Positions 56,411 through 64,000 of a stretch of 64,000 nt of DNA are shown here, one piece after another. The DNA comes from Psychromonas aquimarina ATCC BAA-1526 (GTDB lineage Bacteria; Pseudomonadota; Gammaproteobacteria; Enterobacterales; Psychromonadaceae). The notes under the pieces were generated by a model, which was not told the origin of the DNA, ran no database searches, and saw only the letters and a list, made by a program, of their open reading frames with translations. The position numbers and the translations under genes were made by a program. The stretch spans positions 1-64,000 of the forward strand of contig NZ_AUAM01000009.1 of assembly GCF_000428725.1 (NCBI RefSeq). The letters are read 5' to 3'. Numbering within the stretch: position 1 is the first letter of the stretch; the number at the start of each line of letters is the position of its first letter.

Positions 56411-57478
56411 ATGAATAAACGTGTTTCCCTGACACTATTAATTACCATGATATTAAGTATATCCGGCTATAGTTCTGCGCTTAGCGCTAAAACTTCAGCC
56501 GCTGCTGAGCGGGCTGTTGCTGTTTACAGTGAACTGGTTGAATATCATGAAGTTTCACAGTCTATTTCGCTGATCGGTAAACTGCAGTCGGATCAGTTTG
56601 TCAGTATTGCCCCCGAGGTCGCGGGTAAAGTAAACACCATCAATGTCCAGGCTAATCAAAAAGTACAAGCGGGGCAGGCGCTGCTGCAGTTAGATGATTC
56701 TAAAGCTCAGGCGGCTCTGCTTGAGGCCTCTGCTTATCTGCTTGATGAGCAGCGTAAACTGAATGAATACGTAAGCCTGGTAAAAAAAGGTGCAGTCACC
56801 CAGACGCTGCTTGATGCCCAGTATGCTTTTGTTGAGATCGGTAAAGCGCGCTTACTGGCGGCTCAAGCTGAAGTTGATGATCATCATTTAACGGCGCCGT
56901 TTTCCGGCACTATCGGTCTGATTGATTTCAGCCGCGGCAAGATGGTTTCTGCGGGAAGCGAATTATTAACCCTGGATGATCTGTCTGTTATGCAGCTGGA
57001 TCTGCAGGTGCCTGAATCTTATCTGTCTATGTTATCCGAAGGCCTGAAAGTAAGAGCTTCCAGCAGCGCGTGGCCGGGCACGGTTTTTCATGGGGAAATA
57101 ATTGCCATTGATTCTAGAATTAATCCGGAAACACTTAACCTTCGCGTCCGGGTGCAGTTTAATAATCCGCAGAATAAATTAAAACCGGGCATGATGATGT
57201 CGGCAACCATGGCGTTTCCTGCCATTAATGAGCCGATTATTCCTGTACAGGCATTAGAGTATTCCGGTACTAAACGTTTTGTGTATGTGATCAATGATCA
57301 GGGTTTTGTTAAACGTACCGAGGTGCTGTTAGGAGCACGTATCGTTAACCAGGTTCTAATCGAAAAGGGGGTTGAAGTTGGTGACAGAATCGTTGTGCAG
57401 GGACTGGTGAATATGAAAGACGGATTAAAAGTTAAAGATCTTGCCGGCGACAGTAAAGTAAATAAGGAGCTTAACTAA
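56411..57478 (+). CDS. RND efflux periplasmic adaptor
   Basis: A 355-residue HlyD/MFP-family adaptor that links an inner-membrane RND pump to an outer-membrane channel. A signal peptide (to about residue 26) is followed by the lipoyl half (VAGKVNTINVQANQKVQAGQALLQLDD), a coiled-coil hairpin, a beta barrel and a membrane-proximal domain. No lipobox cysteine. The stop overlaps the start of the pump gene by one base. No outer-membrane factor gene is adjacent, so a TolC-like protein elsewhere is presumed. Confidence 0.92.
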   Translation: MNKRVSLTLLITMILSISGYSSALSAKTSAAAERAVAVYSELVEYHEVSQSISLIGKLQSDQFVSIAPEVAGKVNTINVQANQKVQAGQALLQLDDSKAQAALLEASAYLLDEQRKLNEYVSLVKKGAVTQTLLDAQYAFVEIGKARLLAAQAEVDDHHLTAPFSGTIGLIDFSRGKMVSAGSELLTLDDLSVMQLDLQVPESYLSMLSEGLKVRASSSAWPGTVFHGEIIAIDSRINPETLNLRVRVQFNNPQNKLKPGMMMSATMAFPAINEPIIPVQALEYSGTKRFVYVINDQGFVKRTEVLLGARIVNQVLIEKGVEVGDRIVVQGLVNMKDGLKVKDLAGDSKVNKELN

Positions 57479-60400
57479 TGTGGCTCTCCGATACCTCGGT
57501 TAAACGTCCCGTTGTTGCAATTGTTTTAAGTTTATTACTTTGTGTTTTTGGCGCCGTATCTTTCAGTAAGTTGTCTATGAGAGAAATGCCGGATGTTGAA
57601 AGTCCGGTTGTTACGGTTATGACTATCTATGACGGTGCTTCGGCTTCCATTATGGAAAGCCAGGTTACGACCGTTATCGAGGAGCAGATCACCGGCATCA
57701 GCGGTATTGATGAAATCACTTCGGTAACCCGTAACGGTATGTCGCGTATTACAGTTACCTTTGATCTTGGCTGGAATTTAACCGAAGGGGTCAGTGATGT
57801 CCGTGATGCGGTTGCTAAAGCGCAGAGTTCCCTGCCGGATCAGGCCGACGATCCGGTTGTTGCCAAAGACAACGGCACAGGTGAACCGTCGCTTTATATT
57901 AACCTTAACTCCACTGAAATGGACCGCACGCAGCTGACCGATTATGCACAGCGTGTATTAGAAGACCGCTTCAGTCTTATTACCGGTGTCAGCTCGGTGA
58001 GTATCTCCGGCGGTTTGTATCAGGTTATGTATGTTAAACTTTACCCTGATTTGATGGCGGGCAGAGCGGTGACCACCAGCGATATTGTAGCTGCATTAAA
58101 CGAGGAGAATGTTGAAAACCCAGGTGGTGAAGTGCGTAACGATACTACCGTAATGTCTGTGCGTACTGCGCGTTTGTATGCGCAGCCGCAGGATTTTGAT
58201 TATCTGGTGGTACGAACCGCTAGTGACGGTACGCCTGTTTATCTAAAGGATGTTGCTAAGGTTTATGTCGGTGCAGAGAATGAAAATTCATCCTTTAAAA
58301 GTGACGGGGTGGTTAACTTAAGTCTAGGTATTATTACTCAGTCTGATGCTAATCCTTTAGAAGTCGCCGGTGCAGTACATAAAGAAGTAGAAAAAATTCA
58401 GAAATTCCTGCCCGAGGGCGCGCGCTTAGCGGTTGATTATGATTCAACGGTATTTATCGACCGTTCGATCAGCGAAGTATACAGCACTCTGTTTATCACC
58501 GGCGGCTTAGTGGTACTGGTATTATATATTTTTATCGGCCAGGTGAGGGCGACTATCATTCCGGCAGTGACTGTGCCTGTGTCGCTGATATCTTCATTTA
58601 TTGCCGCTTATTATTTTGGTTTTTCGATCAACTTAATTACCTTAATGGCGCTGATCCTGTCGATTGGTCTGGTGGTCGATGATGCAATAGTGGTGGTGGA
58701 GAATATATTCCACCATATTGAAAAGGGTGAAAAACCGTTACTGGCTGCATATAAGGGAACGCGCGAAGTAGGTTTTGCGGTTGTTGCAACCACGCTGGTC
58801 TTAGTGATGGTCTTTTTACCTATTTCATTTATGGACGGTATGGTCGGCCTGTTATTTACGGAGTTTTCAGTGCTGCTAGCTATGTCGGTAATTTTTTCAT
58901 CCATTATTGCATTGACACTGACACCTGTACTGGGCAGTAAAATATTAAAGGTAAATGTTAAACCCAACCGTTTTAATCTGGCAATGGAGGCTCTTTTTCT
59001 ACGTTTAGAGGCATATTACCGCCGCGTACTGGTTAAAGCGGTTAAATTCAGGTTAGCCGCGCCGTTTGTTATATTAGCTTGTATCGCCGGTAGTTTCTGG
59101 CTGATGCAGCTGGTGCCTTCGCAGCTGGCTCCGAAGGAAGACCGCGGGGTGATCTTTGCCTTTATAAAAGGGGCGGAAGGCACCAGTTATAACCGTATGA
59201 ATGCCAATATGGATATAGTGGAAGAACGTATTCTGCCTCTGGTTGGTCAAGGAGTTATTAAATCCTTCAGCACTCAGGCTCCGGCATTCGGCGGCATGGC
59301 TGGTGATCAGACTGGTTTTGTTATTATGGTGCTGGAAGACTGGGAAAGTCGAACGGTAAATGCGCAGCAGGCGCTGGTCATGGTAAGCAAGGCGCTGAAA
59401 GATATCCCCGATGTAATGGTTCGCCCTCTAACGCCCGGCTTTAGAGGCGGATCCAGCGATCCTGTACAGTATGTGCTGGGCGGTTCGGACTACAGCGAAC
59501 TCCAGAAATGGGCTGAGCTTTTACGTCAGGAAGCAGAAACCGCCGGGATTTTAGTCGCAGGAGATCTTGATTATTCCGAAAAAACACCTGAGCTGGTGGT
59601 TACTATTGATAAAGAACGCTCAGCTGAACTTGGCATCAGTGTAAATGAAGTTTCAAGCACACTTGAGATCATGCTTGGCGGACGCAGTGAAACGACTTAT
59701 ATCGATCGCGGTGAAGAATATGACGTTTATCTTCGCGGTGATGAAAACCGTTTTAATAATGTGGCGGATTTAAGTCAGATTTATATGCGCAGCGCGGCTG
59801 GCGAGCTGGTCACCCTTGATACCATAACTCATATCGAAGAGGTCGCATCGGCGCAGCGTTTATCGCACAATAATAAGCAGAAATCTATTACCTTAAGCGG
59901 CAGTGTTGCGCCGGGTTATACACTTGGCGAGGCACTGGACTTTTTAGATGCCAAAGCGGTGGAGCTTCTGCCCAGTGATATTTCGGTTAATTACAGCGGC
60001 GAATCTAAAGATTATAAAGAGAATCAAAGCAGTGTGCTGGTTGTTTTTGCTCTGGCGCTGCTGGTTGCATATTTAGTACTGGCGGCTCAGTTTGAAAGCT
60101 TTATAAATCCGCTGGTGGTAATGCTGACCGTACCTATGGGAGTATTAGGCGGTTTCTTAGGTTTATATTTTATGGACCAGGGTCTTAATATCTACAGTCA
60201 GATTGGTATGATTATGCTGATTGGTATGGTAACCAAAAACGGCATATTAATTGTTGAGTTTGCTAATCAGCTGCGCGATCGGGGCATTGAGTTTGAACAG
60301 GCGATAATCGATGCATCTGCAAGACGCTTACGCCCGATCTTAATGACTGCATTTACCACGCTTGCCGGCGCAGTTCCTTTGATTCTGTCAACGGGAGCCG

Positions 60401-60591
60401 GCTCTGAAAGCCGTATTGCTGTGGGTACAGTCGTATTCTTCGGCATGGCTTTTGCGTCGCTGGTAACGCTGCTGGTGATCCCGGCGATGTACCGCTTAAT
60501 TTCCAGCGTAACTCATTCACCGGGTTATGTGGAAGAGCTGTTAGAGGAGGAGCTTAAGAAGGATGTTAAAATTCGGGTGGCTCATCCTTAG
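57478..60591 (+). CDS. RND multidrug efflux permease (HAE1 type)
   Basis: A 1037-residue proton-driven trimeric pump with twelve membrane helices and two large periplasmic loops. Diagnostic segments: MREMPDVESPVVTV at the front, the helix-4 motif GLVVDDAIVVVENI with the proton-relay aspartates, and LVLAAQFESFINPLVVM. It resembles VmeD/MexK-like pumps rather than metal exporters. The substrate cannot be predicted. A terminator follows. Confidence 0.94.
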   Translation: MWLSDTSVKRPVVAIVLSLLLCVFGAVSFSKLSMREMPDVESPVVTVMTIYDGASASIMESQVTTVIEEQITGISGIDEITSVTRNGMSRITVTFDLGWNLTEGVSDVRDAVAKAQSSLPDQADDPVVAKDNGTGEPSLYINLNSTEMDRTQLTDYAQRVLEDRFSLITGVSSVSISGGLYQVMYVKLYPDLMAGRAVTTSDIVAALNEENVENPGGEVRNDTTVMSVRTARLYAQPQDFDYLVVRTASDGTPVYLKDVAKVYVGAENENSSFKSDGVVNLSLGIITQSDANPLEVAGAVHKEVEKIQKFLPEGARLAVDYDSTVFIDRSISEVYSTLFITGGLVVLVLYIFIGQVRATIIPAVTVPVSLISSFIAAYYFGFSINLITLMALILSIGLVVDDAIVVVENIFHHIEKGEKPLLAAYKGTREVGFAVVATTLVLVMVFLPISFMDGMVGLLFTEFSVLLAMSVIFSSIIALTLTPVLGSKILKVNVKPNRFNLAMEALFLRLEAYYRRVLVKAVKFRLAAPFVILACIAGSFWLMQLVPSQLAPKEDRGVIFAFIKGAEGTSYNRMNANMDIVEERILPLVGQGVIKSFSTQAPAFGGMAGDQTGFVIMVLEDWESRTVNAQQALVMVSKALKDIPDVMVRPLTPGFRGGSSDPVQYVLGGSDYSELQKWAELLRQEAETAGILVAGDLDYSEKTPELVVTIDKERSAELGISVNEVSSTLEIMLGGRSETTYIDRGEEYDVYLRGDENRFNNVADLSQIYMRSAAGELVTLDTITHIEEVASAQRLSHNNKQKSITLSGSVAPGYTLGEALDFLDAKAVELLPSDISVNYSGESKDYKENQSSVLVVFALALLVAYLVLAAQFESFINPLVVMLTVPMGVLGGFLGLYFMDQGLNIYSQIGMIMLIGMVTKNGILIVEFANQLRDRGIEFEQAIIDASARRLRPILMTAFTTLAGAVPLILSTGAGSESRIAVGTVVFFGMAFASLVTLLVIPAMYRLISSVTHSPGYVEELLEEELKKDVKIRVAHP

Positions 60592-60617
60592 CTGCAGTAG
60601 AGATTAAACTTTTAATC

Positions 60618-60652
60618 AAAGCCGACTTGCTTAAGCAGATCGGCTTTTTTTG
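60618..60652 (+). terminator. Terminator after the RND operon
   Basis: AAAGCCGA / TCGGCTTT stem with a run of seven T. Confidence 0.9.
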
Positions 60653-60712
60653 TTTTAGTGTTTCCCAAGCTGCTGATTAACCGTTAATATATCTGCGCTA
60701 AATTAACTTAGC

Positions 60713-60850
60713 AATTCTCAGGGCGGGGTGAAATTCCCCACCGGCGGTAAGCCTTTGGCAAGCCCGCGAGCGCTCAGTATTTTTATATTGAGGTCAGCAG
60801 ATCTGGTGTGACTCCAGAGCCGACGGTTAGAGTCCGGATGGAAGAGAATA
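60713..60850 (+). promoter_or_regulatory. FMN riboswitch (RFN element)
   Basis: The conserved path CTCAGGGCGGGGTGAAATTCC, CACCGGCGGTAA, AGCCCGCGAGCG, GGTCAGCAGATCTGGTG and CCGACGGTTAGAGTCCGGATG is complete. It lies 108 bases ahead of ribB. In other gammaproteobacteria FMN binding lowers ribB expression by termination or by hiding the ribosome binding site. The AAGCGTACTCTTGTTCGCTGCTT-like stem just after it could be the expression platform. Confidence 0.97.
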
Positions 60851-60958
60851 AAAGCGTACTCTTGTTCGCTGCTTTTACGTATTCTAAAATCGCAAGATAA
60901 AGAAAACGCACTTCCCTATGCCCTGATTCTGGTAACTATTAAATATTAAGGAACTACC

Positions 60959-61612
60959 ATGAGTCAGTCTCTATTAACACAATTCGGTGATGCGGCGCAG
61001 CGTGTTTGTAATGCCGTTGAATCTATCAAAAATGGTCAGGGAGTCTTAGTTGTAGACGATGAAGACAGAGAAAATGAAGGAGACTTTATTTTTGCCGCCG
61101 ATTCTCTTACCACTGAGCAGATGGCGATGATGATCCGCGAAGGCAGCGGTATTGTCTGCCTGTGCTTGACGGAACAAACCACTAGACAGTTGGATCTGCC
61201 GCAGATGGTCAGCTGTAATACCAGTCAGAATAACACCGCCTATACGGTCAGTATTGAAGCTGCATCCGGGGTTACTACGGGCGTATCTGCTCAGGACAGG
61301 GTAACGACCATTAAAGCTGCTGTGAAACCGGGAGCGCAGGCGCAGGATCTCTCCCGGCCGGGACATGTTTTTCCGCTTAAAGCACATCGAGGCGGGGTTT
61401 TATCTCGTCGAGGTCATACTGAAGCCGCGGTTGAGCTGGCGAGACTTGGCGGAAGAATACCCGCAGGTGTTATCTGTGAGCTGACTAATCCAGACGGCAC
61501 AATGGCACGTTTACCGGAAGTGGTAAAATTTGCAGCCGCTCATAATATGCCGGTTGTCAGCATTGATGATCTGGTCAATTACATTACACAGTTACAGAAA
61601 CAGGCAAGTTAG
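60959..61612 (+). CDS. ribB: 3,4-dihydroxy-2-butanone 4-phosphate synthase
   Basis: Makes the four-carbon precursor of riboflavin from ribulose-5-phosphate. The 217 residues are a stand-alone RibB. Motifs: [18 protein letters not shown] with metal-binding acidic residues, [33 protein letters not shown], and [24 protein letters not shown] precedes ATG. Under control of the upstream FMN riboswitch. Confidence 0.96.
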   Translation: MSQSLLTQFGDAAQRVCNAVESIKNGQGVLVVDDEDRENEGDFIFAADSLTTEQMAMMIREGSGIVCLCLTEQTTRQLDLPQMVSCNTSQNNTAYTVSIEAASGVTTGVSAQDRVTTIKAAVKPGAQAQDLSRPGHVFPLKAHRGGVLSRRGHTEAAVELARLGGRIPAGVICELTNPDGTMARLPEVVKFAAAHNMPVVSIDDLVNYITQLQKQAS

Positions 61613-61625
61613 CACTGAGCAGTGC

Positions 61626-62534
61626 TTATCCTGAACAATTTTCAGGAGAGCTGTTAAGCGGCTGCATGATTAAATTCAGCAGCTGCTGTTTATCTGTTTT
61701 AAAACTTTTATGCAGCGATTTAGTATTTAATCTCTTTTTCAGATATGACTCGTAATCAGTGACAGCAAACAGCTGCGGCTGTGTTGTTAGCCTGCTGGAA
61801 CACTGGCGATACCAGTTTACATAGTTTCGAAAGAATAATCCGGCAGAAGCACTGTCTAAACTACTCATCAGGTAAGCTGTATCCCGGCTGGTCTGGAAGT
61901 GCTGAAAATCAATAGGTGTATCCCAGTAACCTCCCCAGTAGATAAAGCCGTTCTGTGCAAAGATTTGTAATACCTGTTCAGCAAAACCACGGCTGTTTTC
62001 TTTATTCAGGCGGCTGTGCATGCGGTTTAAATACTGATGCCCTTTGAGCGGTTTAAAAGTCGCAGTTCCCCATGAAGTGAAGGAGACAAACGGATTCTGC
62101 AGCGGGTTGATATCAATCGCCGCGCCGTAGGCATGCAGTGACAGACTTTTTTGGCCTGCTATCGCGCGGTAATTAAAGGCAGAGGTATTATTGACCTGCA
62201 TTGATTTATCGTCGTCTCCGGAAAAATGCTCGATAGTCACAGCCTGATGAATAGGGAAGTTTCTGCTCTGCAGCTGCGCAAAAATATTTTCAACATAAGG
62301 TGCGAGAGCATCGATCACTACTACCTGTCCGGTTTTCTCCGCTCCTTGAAAATCAATATGAGTAAAAGTAACATTTCGTAAACGCCCGCACTGCACCGGA
62401 GCATGTGCATCCATCACTCCCGTTTCCGTCATTTTTCGGCACTGTGCTTCACTGATGCGGCCGATATCTGCAGCTGCAGATAACGGATAAAACAGAGTTA
62501 CGATACAAATTAAGCAGCAGAAAAAATTTTTCAT
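61626..62534 (-). CDS. M15-type peptidase (D-Ala-D-Ala carboxypeptidase-like)
   Basis: A 302-residue exported protein with signal peptide (to about residue 22). Zinc-site motifs: SLHAYGAAIDINP (His and Asp) and FQHFQ (second His). This matches the VanY/M15 C-type family, which trims peptidoglycan stem peptides. The C-terminal 90 residues are an extension of unknown role. It probably acts in the periplasm on the cell wall. Confidence 0.85.
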   Translation of the reverse strand: MKNFFCCLICIVTLFYPLSAAADIGRISEAQCRKMTETGVMDAHAPVQCGRLRNVTFTHIDFQGAEKTGQVVVIDALAPYVENIFAQLQSRNFPIHQAVTIEHFSGDDDKSMQVNNTSAFNYRAIAGQKSLSLHAYGAAIDINPLQNPFVSFTSWGTATFKPLKGHQYLNRMHSRLNKENSRGFAEQVLQIFAQNGFIYWGGYWDTPIDFQHFQTSRDTAYLMSSLDSASAGLFFRNYVNWYRQCSSRLTTQPQLFAVTDYESYLKKRLNTKSLHKSFKTDKQQLLNLIMQPLNSSPENCSG

Positions 62535-62545
62535 TTTAATCCTTA

Positions 62546-62580
62546 TAAAAAAAAACCAATTTCATAATGAAATTGGTTTT
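62546..62580 (-). terminator. Terminator after glgA
   Basis: AACCAATTTCAT / ATGAAATTGGTT stem flanked by A and T runs, 32 bases past the glgA stop. Confidence 0.9.
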
Positions 62581-62611
62581 ATATTTTCAATGATTATAAA
62601 AATCAGTGCTT

Positions 62612-64000
62612 TTACCAGTTATGGTGGTGGTGCAGCGCATTGTAATAGAGGCGCTCATAATGCCTGACAGCATCAGACCAGTAGAAGTGTGAACGCATCG
62701 CCTGGGTTTTCAGACGATACATCTCTTCCGGGTGCTCAGTATAAAGCAGTACCACGCGCCGTAAGATATTCAGCAGCTGATTCGGGTTAGTATCATAGAA
62801 GACAAAGCCGTTAGCATGATCCGGATCCTGATCGTAATCCAGTACTGTATCTTTAAGTCCGCCTACCGCACGAACTATCGGCAGGGTGCCGTAAGCCAGG
62901 CTGTATAGCTGGTTTAAACCGCAAGGTTCAAAGAGTGACGGCATAACAAAAAAGTCAGAGCCGGCTTCAACCAGGTGCGCCAGATCTGTGTTATATGCAT
63001 CAATAAACTTAAATTTATCCGGGAAGTGATTAGCAATGGCATTCAGCTGACCTGTAATGGAGGGATCACCTGATCCGACAATCACCAGCTGTACATTATG
63101 CTTTAAAAAACGCTCCAGCATTGGAACGATCAGACCAAAGCCTTTCTGCTCCGTCAGGCGGCAGACCATACCAAACATCGGGTCGTCATTTACCGGCAGT
63201 CCAACCTCTTTCTGCAGCGCTTTTTTACACACTTCTTTACCGCTGAGGTCATCTGCGCTGTAGTTAGCCGGAATATGTGTATCGGTTTCAGGGTTCCAGT
63301 CATCGTAGTCACAACCGTTTAAGATACCTTCGAAATCCTGAATACGTTCAATAAAGTGATGTGACATACCGTGAGAGCCGAGAATAGTAAGTAGCTCGCT
63401 TGCATAGTTTGGGCTTACGGTATTGATCTTATCACTGTAGGTTAAGCCGACTTTGAGATAGTTAATATAGCTGTAGTTTTCCAGTACACGCTCATCCATG
63501 CACGAGCTGACTTCAGGAATAAGGTTCAGCTGCGACTTATCGTGGATCCCCTGATAGCATGCATTATGCGTTGTTAATACAGTTTTTGTATGAGTAAAGC
63601 GGTTGTGCTCATGGTAACGGGTTTTAAGCAGATAAGGGATTAATCCGGTATGCCAGTCATTGCAGTGGATAATATCCGGTGTGAAATCTAATGCATCACA
63701 AGCCTGCAGCGCTGCCAGACTGAAAAAAGCAAAACGTTCGCCGTTATCCTGGTAGGCATGATTGTCTTCACCGTACAGACCTTCACGGTCAAAATAGTGT
63801 GTGTTATCAATGGCTAGAACAGGGATGCCGTCTAAACTTAATTCCTTTACCTGAAAGGTGACATCCGGACGGGAATGATCTGTATTGAGAGTTAGATTTA
63901 AACGGTGTTGTGCATGTTCACGATGCTTGATGGTGCGGTAAAAAGGGGTGACTATTTTAACTTCGTGACCACTGTTGCGCAGCTCGATCGGCAGGGCTTT
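62612..64000 (-). CDS. glgA: Glycogen synthase (5' end outside the window)
   Basis: Adds glucose from ADP-glucose to glycogen. The frame is open from the right edge; about 462 residues are visible and no methionine precedes residue 63499, so an ATG-only call would miss the upstream third. The visible upstream frame includes LYGEDNHAYQDNGERFAFFSLAAL and DIIHCNDWHTGL. VSPNYA, GSGDPSITGQL and MPSLFEPCGLNQLYSLAYGTLPIVRAVGGL are the GT5 signatures. The last residues are ALHHHHNW. Confidence 0.95.
   Translation of the reverse strand, partial: KALPIELRNSGHEVKIVTPFYRTIKHREHAQHRLNLTLNTDHSRPDVTFQVKELSLDGIPVLAIDNTHYFDREGLYGEDNHAYQDNGERFAFFSLAALQACDALDFTPDIIHCNDWHTGLIPYLLKTRYHEHNRFTHTKTVLTTHNACYQGIHDKSQLNLIPEVSSCMDERVLENYSYINYLKVGLTYSDKINTVSPNYASELLTILGSHGMSHHFIERIQDFEGILNGCDYDDWNPETDTHIPANYSADDLSGKEVCKKALQKEVGLPVNDDPMFGMVCRLTEQKGFGLIVPMLERFLKHNVQLVIVGSGDPSITGQLNAIANHFPDKFKFIDAYNTDLAHLVEAGSDFFVMPSLFEPCGLNQLYSLAYGTLPIVRAVGGLKDTVLDYDQDPDHANGFVFYDTNPNQLLNILRRVVLLYTEHPEEMYRLKTQAMRSHFYWSDAVRHYERLYYNALHHHHNW

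Overview
The window is a piece of a gammaproteobacterial chromosome, probably a marine, AT-rich relative of Psychromonas, Vibrio or Shewanella. This placement rests on gene content and protein similarity recalled from memory (DeoD, RbsDACBK-R, IlvGMD, LptFG, PepA-HolC-ValS, RibB with an FMN riboswitch, GlgA); no search was run. Both window edges cut genes: tkt on the left and glgA on the right.

Layout. 1-5.3 kb: the end of tkt, a zinc-ribbon protein of unknown role, a XapX-type small membrane protein, deoD, and two convergent transaldolase genes. 5.5-11.9 kb: a complete ribose operon, rbsDACBK, then rbsR, with a perfect 28-bp palindromic operator upstream and a 261-bp mobile-type repeat between rbsK and rbsR. 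12-15.8 kb: ilvGMD on the minus strand. 16.1-35.2 kb: comM (yifB), split in two by a 17.6-kb island. 35.2-45.1 kb: two paralogous solute-binding proteins, valS-holC-pepA, lptFG and an RDD protein. 45.3-52.5 kb: tRNA-Leu(CAA) followed by an accessory stretch (HNH nuclease, DUF6795 protein plus lipase, a lone B3-like DNA-binding domain, DUF2569 protein, a coiled-coil trypsin-like protease). 52.9-64 kb: a chemoreceptor, an RND efflux pair with a second copy of the repeat family upstream, FMN riboswitch-ribB, an M15-type peptidase, and glgA.

The notable region is the comM island. A large serine recombinase lies at its right edge, and the 8-bp sequence GCTAATTT flanks it on both sides. Precise exchange there would restore an unbroken comM. 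The left 10 kb is a run of small plus-strand genes separated by about ten attC-like sites (imperfect inverted repeats ending GTTRRRY or a relaxed version). This is an integron cassette array, and no tyrosine integron integrase (intI) is visible in the window. Cassettes encode an R-S-E ADP-ribosyltransferase, a TOPRIM protein with a cysteine cluster, a trypsin-like protease, a coiled-coil membrane protein, a protein with a DPFPS/PHAHN motif and several small membrane proteins. Such contents would suit anti-phage or toxin functions, but that is inference. Two gene-less segments of about 280-340 bp look homologous; each has a hairpin, a sigma70-like promoter and a GTTATG end, and each leads into a run of cassettes. 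The island's right half holds a small resolvase with its own repeats, a primase-helicase-like replication protein, a small gene and the integrase. It has no conjugation or virion genes, so it resembles a phage satellite or mobilisable island.

The island also carries a periplasmic EndA-type DNase. Breaking comM, a natural-transformation helicase gene, and exporting a DNase would both reduce loss of the island through natural transformation.
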